From Taxillus chinensis (lineage: Eukaryota; Streptophyta; Magnoliopsida; Santalales; Loranthaceae): DNA of 64,000 nt. Location: contig CM042090.1 of NCBI GenBank assembly GCA_023512835.1, positions 1,179,258 through 1,243,257 on the forward strand, read 5' to 3'. The notes beneath the pieces are model-generated. The model did not search any database. It saw only the letters and a list, made by a program, of their open reading frames with translations, and was not told the origin of the DNA. A program made the translations under genes and the position numbers. This document shows positions 47,001-57,310 of the stretch, piece after piece. The stretch's first letter is position 1. Each line of letters starts with the position of its first letter.

Positions 47001-47675
47001 TTAGGCCATTCTTAATTTAAAAACAAAAAACAAAAAACAAAAAATGTTTAATTGTTTAATTTGATTTTTCTTTTAAACGCAACAAAATTATTTTCTTTAG
47101 TTTTTCACTCATTCCTTTTATTTTGATTTGGGTATTTCTTTTTATCATCATTTAGTTGTAAATAATTGGGTAAAGTAGACTTAACTCTTTATTTGAAAAA
47201 CGGATTTAAAAATAAAAGGGTTCAAGATCATAGGACCTTTAGTAGCAGTTTAATTTTTAACTTCAACAAAGAAATAAAAATGGAGAAAATTAAATTGGTA
47301 GGATTTCCTTTTAGATGATTAGGCTTAATTGGATTTAACTCAACTTCAATAAATGACTTAGAAAAATAAAAAGAGTAGGACTTAGGCCATACATTATTTT
47401 TTAGACTCGTTAAAATTAAGACAAAGTTAAAATAAATTAGAAACCTCTAAATTCCTAAGATAGGTACCGAAAAGGCGTTGCGGGGGTGCTAATCCTTTTT
47501 CGCATGTAACAAACTCCCGAACCCGACTTTGGCAACGTAGATCCTTTTAGGTGACTAACTGCACCCCAAAAACAGTTAGTGGCGACTCTTTTTTTTTCAT
47601 CACCATTCGGGTGAAGGGTGGGAGAACCGCATCCCCAAAAGCGGGTTTCCCCCTGGACGAAATCCGGTGATGACA
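44008..47675 (+). repeat. 3' LTR of the gag-only element (3.67 kb)
   Basis: Starts tattggaccccattttgtc (probably TG changed to TA) after the polypurine tract and ends ggtgatgaca. It contains a TATA box at 45,026-45,033. It matches the interrupted 5' LTR closely. Confidence 0.88.
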
Positions 47676-47849
47676 GGCACTATGAGGGATGTGGCTAAAG
47701 AAGTGATGCAAAACTGTGGAAGCAGCAGCAGCAGTAGTAGGAGATCTTAGAGGAGACTCAAATGTAGGTCAAGACAATACCGCCCGTAGTACCAATTGAT
47801 TGGGTGAGTTGATTCTAGAAGCAGGGACCGATGAAATTTGAGGCAAATA
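47676..47849 (+). pseudogene. Chromovirus-like gag, middle fragment
   Basis: Continues the gag cut at 25,372: TMRDVAKEVMQNCGSSSSS, then after a frame change F*KQGPMKFEANT, the usual entry to the gag core. It is interrupted at about 47,849 by the tandem LTR array and resumes at 49,698. Confidence 0.7.
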
Positions 47850-49702
47850 CCCCTTCAGAGTTCAGACGTGCCGATCCGGTTGAATGCGGGGAGCACGCCG
47901 CTAGTTAAGGACTTGGTGTTGAAGAAGGAATTTGGCTATCCTTAAACAAACTAGTCGAGAGCTGGAACCATCCTCCTGATGAGCCCGATGGCATGACAAA
48001 ACCAGTCTACGTGCGCTTCAACCCTCAAAGGCTAAACTTAGCGGACCGTGTAAAGAGAAGCTAAGTGTTGCAATGGGTTGAGAGGCGTAGGCAATCTGAC
48101 CCCGTTACAAGTAGTATCAGAGCCGAACCGGTCCGTATCCTGAAGACTCACCGAGCACTCTTGCGAGTAGGATGATCGCAAGGTGGGAGCTCATAGAGGT
48201 GAGTCAATCGGTAGTGTCTTGCACGCTTTGCGTCCATAGAGTTGAAGTATCCTACAGTATGATATAGAGTTGGGCAAGGGAGTACGAAGGAGCGCGTTAG
48301 AGCGATTTTGGAAGCCTCCTATCTGTTGGACATTGGGTGAGCGGGGAGCATCTTGGTAAAGGTGTTGCCGCCTGCGGGGAAGCGATGCCCAACCAGTTGT
48401 CATTGGGCGAGTGGGGGAGGGGGGGTGGCTAGGGGGTTTGAGGTGAAGATGCCATAGCATGCAGGGAAGTGATGTCAACAACCACAATGAGGACGTTGTG
48501 AGGATTGGGTGGAGGAGAATGTCATGCCCCGAGGATTTGGGACATTTCTTAGTGGCACAATTCAAAAATGTATTCGTGTTTCTTATAGGAGAGGGAGCAT
48601 AGACGGTGCGCAGCGGAAGGCTTCAGGAAGTTCGTGGAGGAGAATGGATGGAGCCCCTTAGAAGTTCAGACGTGCCGACCTAGTTAAATGTGGGGAGCAT
48701 ACCGCTAGTCAAGGACTTGACGTTAAAGAATAGATTTGGCCATCCTTAAACAAACTGGTAGAGAACTGGAGCTGTTCTCCTAATGAGCCCAATGGCAGGG
48801 CAAAACCAGTCTATGTGTGCTTCAATCTTCAAAGGCTAAACTTAGTGGACCGTGTAAAGAGAAGCTAAGTGCTGCAATGGGTTGAGAGGCACAGGAAATC
48901 TGACCCCGTGACAAGTGGTATCAGAGCCGAATAGGCCCGTATCCTGAAGACTCACCGAGCACTCTTGCGAGTAGCATGATCCCAAGGTGGGAGCTCACAG
49001 AGGTGAGTCGACCAGTAGTGTCTTGCACGCTTTGTGTCCATAGAGTTGGAGTGTCCTAGAGTATGATATAGAGTTGGGCAAGGGAGTACAAAGGAGCGCG
49101 TCGGAGCGATATTGGAAGCCTCCTATCTGTTGGACATTGGGCGAGTAGGGAGCATCTTGGTAAAGGTGTTGCAGCTTACAGGGAAGCGATGTCCAACCAA
49201 TTGTCATTGGGCGAGCAGGAGGGCGTCGAGGTAAAGATGCCATAGCCTACGGGGAAACGATGTCAACAACCGTAACGAGGACGTTGCGAGGATTGGGTGG
49301 AGGAGAATGTCATGCCACAAGGATTCGGAACGTTTCTCAGTGGCATAATTCAGAAATGTATTCATGCTTCTTGTAGGAGAGGGGCAGGTTGAAGCGTAGA
49401 TGGTGCGCAACGGAATGCTTCAGGCAGTTCGTGGAGGAGAATGGATGGAGCCCCTTCGGAGTTCAGACGTGTTACCCGGTTGAATGCGGGGAGCACGCCG
49501 CTAGTCAAGGACTTGACATTGAAGAAGGGATTTGGCCATCCTTACACAAAATGGTCGAGAACTGGAGCTGTTCTCTTGATGAGCCCGATGGCGGGGCGAA
49601 ACCAGTGTACGTGCGCTTCAACCCTCAAAGGCTGAACTTAGCGGACCATGTAAAGAGAAGCTAAGTGCCATAATGGGTTGAGAGGCGCAGGAAATCTGAC
49701 CC
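47850..49702 (+). mobile_element. Tandem TRIM-like array: LTR-internal-LTR-internal-LTR
   Basis: LTR1 is 47,850-48,110 (5' truncated), LTR2 48,520-48,913 (394 bp) and LTR3 49,308-49,702 (about 7 bp short at its 3' end). LTR2 starts tgtcatgccccgagg and ends ccccgtgaca. The two internal segments (about 409 and 394 bp) each begin agtggtatcagagccg (initiator-Met PBS, first copy tagtatcagagcc). Each ends in a purine-rich tract, gggtggaggagaa. Period is 788 bp. There are no coding signals; frames up to 124 codons on the minus strand look accidental. Confidence 0.85.
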
Positions 49703-50330
49703 TGATGAGGCTGAGGAAAGGGCAAAGTGGACAGAAGACATCTTCGAGCTGATTCAGGTGCTTGGAGAGTCTCAGGTTTACTTAGCCACATATTTCCTGG
49801 TAGGTGAGGCCTGCAGGTGGTGAGAAGCTGTGAAGTAGGTTCACGGGAGCCAAATGGCATGGGAGGACTTTATGGAGCTCTTCTATGCAGAGTATTTTCC
49901 CCGTTCCGTGTAGAAGATGAGGCGATAAGAGTACTATTTACTAGAGTAGGGCAGTTAGACTTTGAACGAGTATGTCACCGCCTTCACTGAGCTAGGGAGA
50001 TTTGCCCCAAATGCATGAAGGGTTAAGGCTTATAAGACCCATAATTTCATTAATAGGCTGAGACGGCACTTAGGAGGGCACTGAACATGCTAGAGTTAAC
50101 TATATACAGTGATGCGGTCAGCAAGGCATTTATTATAGAGCGGGACTTAAACCAAATAAGGATTCAGGAAACAAGGAGCTCATCAGGGCCTAGCCAGAAT
50201 AGGCCAAGAGAGGAGCAGTTTGAGGGACAGGGGGACAGGAGGCCAGTGTACAGAGGATATGGGATAGAGGAGCGGGGCTACTGGTAGGGTAGCTTAGGGC
50301 AGAGTGTTTGCTTTGACCACGGCACCGTAG
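49698..50330 (+). pseudogene. Chromovirus-like gag, core fragment
   Basis: From GAC 49,698 the frame reads DPDEAEERAKWTEDIFELIQVLG, YLATYFLVGEACRW*EAV, MAWEDFMELFYAEYFPRSV and TLNEYVTAFTELGRFAPNA, the Retrotrans_gag core. It carries at least seven stops. One is a TGA where the second Trp of R-W-W is expected, and most of the others are TAG at likely Gln codons. After 50,050 the frame decays and I find no zinc knuckle. Confidence 0.82.
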
Positions 50331-50395
50331 GAGGAGGCAGAGGTTCCATCCTTAACTACTGAGGGTGGAGCAGGACCTTCAGTTGTATGAGGTAC

Positions 50396-50640
50396 GATTT
50401 TGATTTCTCGCACACTTGTAATATTGCTGAACACATATCATATTGTTGCATGTGATAATGCATGTGACATTGCACATGACAATACCATATCATGTGCAAG
50501 CTCTAAATGCTCTGAAATTCATTCTCAAACTTCCTTGCATCATTTAGAAGGCTCCCATGCAATAATAAACCTGTACGTGACATTGGCCATATCACGTGCA
50601 TCTATACATATTATGTTTGATGAAAGTAATTTGGATTAGT
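50396..50640 (-). repeat. Athila-LTR-like fragment with catgtg/cacgtg motifs
   Basis: Short stretches resemble the Athila LTR read on the minus strand (aagctctaaatgctctgaaatt, aacttccttgcatcatttagaaggc, gtacgtgacattggccatatcacgtgca), in rearranged form. It is too diverged for firm boundaries. Confidence 0.4.
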
Positions 50641-50828
50641 CGAGAAGAGAATCTTCAAACTCTAATGTGTAGGATAAGACAGACAATATTGATTACTCTA
50701 AGTTTATTAATATTCCCGCCGCTACCGCTGACCAACCTACAAGCACAAGTAAAATAAGAAATGATGATACTGATCATACGGACCTTGATCCTCACCTATC
50801 TTACGACTATTTGTTTTCACTGTTTTGA
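50641..50828 (+). pseudogene. Unidentified coding remnant
   Basis: One frame reads DKTDNIDYSKFINIPAATAD ... DLDPHLSYDYLFSLF then stop, after two TAG codons upstream. The composition looks protein-like, and the frame is open for about 48 codons, but I do not recognise the family. It may be part of another mobile element. Confidence 0.3.
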
Positions 50829-51077
50829 TTGCGTTAAGGCACTACTCTTTTTCTAAAAAAAGTCAATGTTTTTTTATTTAACTAAGTTATTTGTCAAAAT
50901 TATAGTTAAAATTGATTTAACCTAAATTTCTAAAGGGAATCCTAAAAGTTTTATTTCACACTTCACATTTTTTATCTTCGTTTTTTCTTTGAACCAATGA
51001 AAAACATTTTTATTAGTTAAAAAAATTATTAAGAGCACCAAGATGGTGACAATTGTAAGGAGGTAGAGAAAGAAAAA
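50829..51077. other. AT-rich sequence, nothing recognised
   Basis: Short T/A-rich stretch between the coding remnant and the rRNA fragment. Confidence 0.4.
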
Positions 51078-51347
51078 TCAACGAGACCAGCAAGGGAAGT
51101 CGGCAAAATAGATCCGTAACTTTGGGAAAAGGATTGGCTCTGAGGGCTGGATTCGGGGGTCCCAGCCCTGAACCCATCAGTTGTCGACGAACTGCTCGAG
51201 CTGCTACCACGGCGAGAGCGGGTCGCCGCATGCCGTCCGGGGGATGGACTAGGAACGACTCCCTTGGGAGCCTTCCCCGAGCAGTGAACAGCCAGCTCAG
51301 AACTAGTACGAACAAGGGGAATATGACTGTTTAATTAAAACAAGCAG
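51078..51347 (+). pseudogene. Fragment of nuclear 25S rRNA
   Basis: About 270 bp match the conserved plant 25S sequence: gaagtcggcaaaat-gatccgtaact, aaaaggattggctctgaggg, actgctcgagctgct, gcgagagcgggtcgccgc, gaacagccagctcagaact and gactgtttaattaaaacaa. Several differences are C-to-T or G-to-A changes. Similarity stops abruptly at both ends. It is sense on the plus strand and cannot be a functional rRNA gene. I identified it from memory of the conserved core. Confidence 0.9.
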
Positions 51348-51399
51348 AATTTGATTCCTTTTCACTTGCTGATTGTGCACTCCTTTGCTTCCGAGATTG

Positions 51400-51830
51400 T
51401 TGGAGCAATATTGTCTTATTTCGTCGCAAGATTCCTTACTCCATGTTAATGAAGTGCTTGGATTCCTTACTCTGTATCAATAGTTGCTTACTTCGTATCA
51501 ATTAAGTACTCAGATCCTTATTCCGTTGCAAGGTTCCTTACTCTGTGTTAATAAAGTATTCGAATTCCTTACTACGTAACAATAGTTACTTACTCTGTGT
51601 CAATTAAGTACTCAGATCCTTATTCCGTATCAGTGTTTTTTTACTCCGTGTAAGTCTAAAGCTCAGATGCTTATTCCGCGTCTTTTTCTCCCTTACTTTG
51701 AGTGAGTGGAAGACCCGGATTCTTATTCCGCATCTTCTTGTCCTTAGTCCATGCGAGTGGAAGACTCAGATGCTTATTCTATGTTTTCTTGTCCTTAATT
51801 TGCGCTAATGTTCCTTACTTCGTATCTTAT
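51400..51830. repeat. Diverged ttactccg-type repeats
   Basis: Recurrent ttccttactc(c/t)gtgtta, cagatccttattccg and similar blocks at irregular spacing, related to the sub-blocks of the 82-bp array at 22.5-23.3 kb. Probably an old copy of a related LTR U3. Confidence 0.65.
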
Positions 51831-52315
51831 GATAGATTAGTTATTTAACGAGTCTTTGTCGACATTCACAATGATCTAGATTAAGATTATGTATCCTGTC
51901 CTTTATGTATCGATCACGAGTGAATCGAGTTTGTTATTTTAAGCTTATCTTCTATAACATTATTACAGATAGAGAAATGAGAGATCTCAAATCAAATTAC
52001 ATAAGGTTTGATTTGCATCTTCCAAATTCCAGGTTTGATTCAATAATCTCCCCCAATATGGAGATGCTAAAACCCTTTGTGATATAATTTGGTTAATGAA
52101 GCAATAAGACACAATCACAGAGGTAAGAAACATTTGCACCTTTCATTAATATCAGCAACAAGTAAACATTGTCATCTAAAGTACATAATATACCAATTAT
52201 GGAACAAATGGCTTACTACACTGGAAGATCATTGTTGCTGATTGCTCGCTTAGCTCCATCATCTATTCCATTGTATAGTTTATTGTGTTGTTCCATTCAG
52301 GGCTATTCTTAAAGA
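51831..52315. other. Unassigned sequence
   Basis: No coding or repeat signal recognised. It lies directly downstream (minus sense) of the second ULP1 gene and may be its 3' region. Confidence 0.3.
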
Positions 52316-55034
52316 GAGACTATAAGAAATAGCAGACAAATGCACCGCAGCTCTCTCCATTTAGTTGTTGTGGAACTTTGTCTTTATCACAGAAAGCCGT
52401 AGTCAACTTCGTGTTAGGGGCAATGGGAGGTAGTTCAATGGATTCGAAAAACTTGCTTTCTTTCAAAGCAAAGGATAGACTTATCAGCAAGTTTTTCAAC
52501 TGATGGAGCCCCACATTTTGCTCTACAATCTAGTGGAAGTCTATAAAGACAACCTTTTTGGTTCGGATTACGAGCACCACTAGCATAAAGTGCAGAGAGT
52601 TGACCCTATACGGAATGAGAACAGACTTCAGATCTTTCCATGGTTTGTTGTTAGGAGCAGTTCCGTCTATGAAGGTCCGAATGTATGCAACCTCTGGAAT
52701 ATAGTCCTCAGACCAGCAAGGGAGTATGTCATAAAGAGCAACCTCTTTGTATTCCGTAGGAAACAACCTAACTTCGGTTTTGAGTGCCAAAGCAAAGTTG
52801 TCGATGTCTTCGTTGGTATATAGTCCCTTCTCATCAAGAATATTTACGATATCTTTGGGTGAGAAGGGGAACATTTCGTTCAAACATCTTTGCTCAACAA
52901 AGGAGCAAGCATAGGCTTTCATGGCACTGAGGACTCCCATCTTCATCCGTAGGATCGAATTCCGCATATAATGGGAGGAAGGAAGTAGCAGCAGATGGAG
53001 CATCAGTATATGGGGCAGCACTGGAGGAGCTAGGCTTGGCCGAAGAGTAACAGCTGCGCTTGGGGATAGAAATGCCTGGAGGTATAGAAGTGGTAGGATG
53101 CTTCCTAGTAGTGCAGGTCCGAACTGAAGAGCTAGCCTCTTCAGGCTTATCAACAGAAGGGGCAGATAAAGGTATAGCAGAGATATTCTCCCCTTTTTGG
53201 CAAATCAATGTGAGGCGTCAGGGGTAGAGGCAATCGTCTGGGCAAGGGAGGCAAAGGAGCTGGTCAAGGAGTGAAAAGTATTGACCACAACATTAACCTT
53301 TTGCTCCATGGTAGACAAAGTGTCAGTGAGGACGGACAAAAGATGAGCACCAAGATGGTCAACTTTGAGTCCAACCACCATGATCTAGGAGCTTTGGACC
53401 TGGGTGTGGCATTCAATTTGAGTAGATAGCACAGAATTAGAGTGAACTGTGCTGAAGGAACCACGCCCCAGAGCAAAGTCTGGAGCTTTAAAGGACTTCC
53501 CTGCATGAAGAGGAGCAGGAGTGCGCAGGGCAGAAGAGTCAGTAGGAGGGGAGAAGGGCAGATCATCAGCAGGAGCATCAGCAGGGGCGTCAGACCCATC
53601 ATGACCCAAGAGATCCATGACAGGGACAGCCGCAGGAGAAGAAGGTCCGACCTTGGCGGGGATAGGACACCATGCATCATGGATCGGTACGGTAGTAGCA
53701 GTAGCAGGATAGAGGGAACCCGGTGTAAGAAAGTCATGTTCCAAGTTCCAAATAATCATATCATTTGGGGTTTGAGTGTGGTGAGCATAGTACACCCGAA
53801 GATCATTGTTAGGGATGTTGGCGGTATAGGCGAGACTAAAATGGAACCATAGGTTTGTAAGAGTGTTGGGAGTTAGTCAATTGAGCTAGTCCTGAGGAGT
53901 GGAGGGCAAGTTGGGAGTGTCATATGGAGGAGAGGCAGTAGTAGGAACATCGGCAATGGATGGGCCAGAGGGAGCACCAGAGGAGAATCCGGGCGAGATG
54001 GGTCGGCAACATCCGAAGGATTGGCGCATACGTTGTGCTGGGAGCCTCAAGAGACAGAGGGGTCAACAATAGATCTAATCCGGGAGGACCAGTGGGCCAA
54101 GCTGACCTCTTGAGCTGAGCTGGCAGCCTAGTCACCCATAGAGCTGCCCTGTTGCTCCGAGGCAAGAACAAGATGGCCATTAATGGAGATGCGGTGGCCT
54201 ATCAGAGTACCATCAAACAAAAGATGGCAGAGGTAATAGGCTTGAGGGAAGGTGACAATGAACCGTCCCGCAAAGAAGTTCGGATGTTGGTGGCAAAACA
54301 CGAGAGTGAGGATCCAACCAAAGGACAAGGTCTTCGGATTGTTGCCCATACTTTGAAATAAAAAGGACCCCCAATTAATAGCCTTGCGCTTGAAGAAGGT
54401 CATACGGTATGGAATCGAGAGCAGAGGTGCGAGCCAATAAGCATCAGTTGAGAATAGTGGCCATACAATGGTAGCGACCATAAAAACCCTTGAGCTTGTC
54501 CTCCTTCACTTTGTGATGGCAACCCATTGAAGCAACCATCATTTCTGGATCAGGCCGCATGTGGGTACCCCTAGGAAGATGGAGAGCGGCACGAAGAATA
54601 TCTGGGGTGATGGTGATAGTGACGCCTTAGATAGTGGAGGTGATGGAGTCAACGGTGCAATGGAAGTTTCGTTAGTATTCGAGGATGTCTTTGAGGAGGA
54701 GTTCTATCGGATTGGTGACAAGATAGAGGATATGGTTGGCTTCAACCAGGGACCGCAACTCGGGGAACCATGTGGGAGGTTCAGTGATGACATTCCAATC
54801 CACAATGTGACATAGGGTGACTCCATAAAGGGATTTAGGTGCCATTGCAGAGGTGAAGGGTGATGAGGATTGGAAAGCTATGGTTTTTGAGAGTGGTGGC
54901 AATTTGGGGCAAAGTATGAGCAATAGGGTTGGACGATGAAGGTTCACTATAGATATAGAGAGAGTACATGGATGACAGCATGCTCTAGGGTTATGACCCG
55001 AGGAATAGTAAGCCGCCTGACAAATTGACATCAT
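52316..55034 (-). pseudogene. Second PF20167-like + ULP1 cysteine protease gene
   Basis: On the minus strand, from about 55,030, the frames give a PF20167-like region. Its motifs ITPDILRAALHLP (near 54,590) and GFYGRYHCMATILN*CLLARTS line up with ITPEIIRHCFNLP and GFVGRFRCLAYLVGKCLLIQTS in the gene at 10.0-12.3 kb. A long proline/alanine/serine-rich linker follows (53,385-54,130), then a helical stretch (DTLSTMEQKVNVVVNTF), then another Ser/Pro segment (52,894-53,208). The ULP1 part has His in NSLHFMLVV (52,590-52,592), Asp in VVFIDFH (52,539-52,541), Gln in KVPQQLNGESCG and Cys in the same motif (52,347-52,349). A TAG at 52,530, TGA in the first domain and several frame changes inactivate it. 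No gag-pol is next to it, so its carrier is unclear. Confidence 0.75.
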
Positions 55035-55166
55035 TTATCTCGATCATCATAGGCCTCCGAATAATGCCAAAATGAGGTGACGTGGATGCACAACAACCAA
55101 GTATTGACAACAGTTGTATGCCATGGTCAGAATTTGGAGCAACTAAGTATGCCCGTCCTGAGAAAC
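55035..55166. other. Flank between ULP1 gene and copia LTR
   Basis: 132 bp without recognised features; probably the 5' part or leader of the minus-strand gene. Confidence 0.3.
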
Positions 55167-55367
55167 TATTATTCCCATGGTCTTTTTGGTTGTCATTGTT
55201 GTCAATAGTATGCAAAAGCGGGTAGCCGTCGGGTCAAAGATCTGTACTTATTGGATAACTTTATAGAGTGATCTCTTAGAGTGAGCTCGTAGAGAGAGTC
55301 TAACCATGTAATACTTCAATCTATTCAGGGTCGAAGACTCGAAGGTTCGAAGATCCACAGGGTCGAA

Positions 55368-57042
55368 TGTCACGCCCCGGATTTCTGACCCACAGAAACC
55401 AGTTAGTGAATCTTCATGCCCGCACCTAAAGGGACAAGGGGTTGGTGATAACACCGAGAAAGGGACCTTAGCACGGGTGCCGTCCCTAATCCATACTCCA
55501 CATATAGCACACGAAAACAGAAAATCTCATTTCAACTCATAATACAAACACACATACATACATGTCTCCCCATGGGGTACATCATAGTTTTTACAATCCA
55601 AAACAAACAAATAAACACTAGGTTTTCACCTCTGGTGAACCTCCTAGCTCCTGTAAGCACCTGAAACAAACAAAAACAAATACAATAGGAGGGGTGAGCA
55701 ATCACAGCTCAGTAGGGATCATGTCTCCCCGATCCATCCCAACTCATAAAACTAGTGTAGGCAAGTGCTCGTGAAATACTACACATACATCACTATTTCA
55801 ATTATATACATACATTAAAAATACAAAGCAAATGTCCCAGGTAAGCCCAAACATTGCCTCTCAGGCACCATGTTGCCCCCCATGCATAGTACTGCCCCTC
55901 GGGCCTCGTATTACCTCTCAGGCACAGTAGCCTCTTAGGCTTTGAACAAATCTTGCCTCCCAGGCCCTCAATAGTAGCCTCCCAAGCTTAACAATAGTAG
56001 CCTCAATAGTAGCCTCACAACTCTCTTCGAAAGATAGGCCAGTTTTCACAAAACTATGCTTAAGTCTTGACCAAGAGAGAGAATTTTCGTAGAAGCTATT
56101 TTCTTGAAATAAAAAGTCTCGGTATTAGCTCCCCATACCATAACTAAAATAATCTGATTTTGGGGAATTTTTCTGAGAAGTCTAACCCCACTTTCCAAAA
56201 AGTCACCACTACGAAATATTGTATATTTCTGGGATTTTACACTAAATTTGATTTTTCACATTTTGAAAGAGTGGAAATTTAATTTTCTAGTATTTTTCTT
56301 TGAATACAAAGGGGGGGGGTATTTCTTTATTTACATTGTAACTTAAGTGTAATACTTAAGTGTGGAGAGGCATAATGGTTTATAATGTAAATAGGTCCTG
56401 CTGTACCTTCGAACTCAAAGCTGCAGAACTACTAACCAGGAGACTCGAAGATTTGCCACGAAGGTTTGACCTTCGACCTTTGACCTTCGACCCTTAACCT
56501 TCGACTCTCCGAGCCTTTAGCCCTTTTACTTCACCCAAGGTACTGTTCATCGTCGTTTTTGCCTGTTCTTCCTCTGGAATCAACCCAGCGACCCCCAGAC
56601 ACCCAAAAACACCCTTTTTAACTCAATAAACCATAATATATACCCCAAAACGCGTCCTTAATGCCTCTAAATCACATGGTAACAACAAAAATACACATAT
56701 ATTTAATTTCAAATCTTATCCATCTAGATCTACATCTACATTTCCATGGTTGACTTCTCAACCCTCATGCCATACTTGTTTATATACCCCCACAAATCAC
56801 AGAAACACATAACCACCATTATATATCACAGATCTGAATCACAGATCTTATGCTAAACCACCAAATCCAACCCAAAATTGATTTTCCCAAAATCTAGGAT
56901 TCGTGCTAGATTTCACAAATCATGGCACAATTCATGCAAATCAAGAACAGAATCGAGATAAGAAGTACAAAACCCCTAACCTTGAGTGATTCTTTGAGCT
57001 CTACGAACCTAAATCGCCCCAAATCACCAAGGCTTCAAGCTT

Positions 57043-57105
<63 letters not shown>

Positions 57106-57310
57106 CACACCAACGTGATAGTGTAAAGTGAAAGCTCTCTTTATATTCCTCCTATTTATATTTCAAGCTAATGCTTTAATTAATAAACACCCAAAATTAC
57201 ACAACTAGCCTTCCAAGGCCCTGAACTCCAAATTGGGCCCAACTACAGCCAAAACGTTTATATAGCCGAGCACGATACCAAAATGGGATCCTCAAACATG
57301 AGTCATTACA
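55368..57310 (-). repeat. gypsy solo LTR nested in the copia LTR
   Basis: Plus strand tgtcacgccccgg ... gagtcattaca; in sense (minus) TGTAATGACTC ... GGGGCGTGACA, the same terminal style as the LARD and chromovirus LTRs. Flanks are tcgaa (55,363-55,367) and ttgaa (57,311-57,315), a 5-bp duplication with one change. A repeated 'cctcycaggc' motif occurs around 55,855-55,990. Confidence 0.82.
57048..57102. repeat. (CT)n microsatellite
   Basis: Uninterrupted ct repeat of about 27 units inside the nested solo LTR. Confidence 0.95.

Larger units (their letters stand above)
25373..47675 (+). mobile_element. Tat-like LTR element encoding only gag (TR-GAG type), with nested insertions
   Basis: Two long LTRs lie in direct orientation: one broken (25,373-28,709 plus 37,715-37,883) and one whole (44,008-47,675). 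Between them are a PBS, a gag gene, a repeat-rich 3' region and a polypurine tract, with no protease, RT, RNase H or integrase. It sits inside a chromovirus gag, with ggcat on the left and ggcac on the right as a probable target duplication. The left LTR lacks its first ~169 bp compared with the right one. Gag-only non-autonomous elements (TR-GAGs) are known in plants. Removing the TRIM/LARD insert gives about 13.3 kb. Confidence 0.82.

Noticed and set aside
48191..49410. Repeated minus-strand proline/leucine-rich frames
   Set aside because: They lie in the tandem LTR array, antisense to its PBS, and are frames shared only because the units are duplicates.
53442..53852. 136-codon plus-strand frame
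   Set aside because: Antisense to the Pro/Ala/Ser-rich linker of the minus-strand ULP1 gene; no domain or start context.
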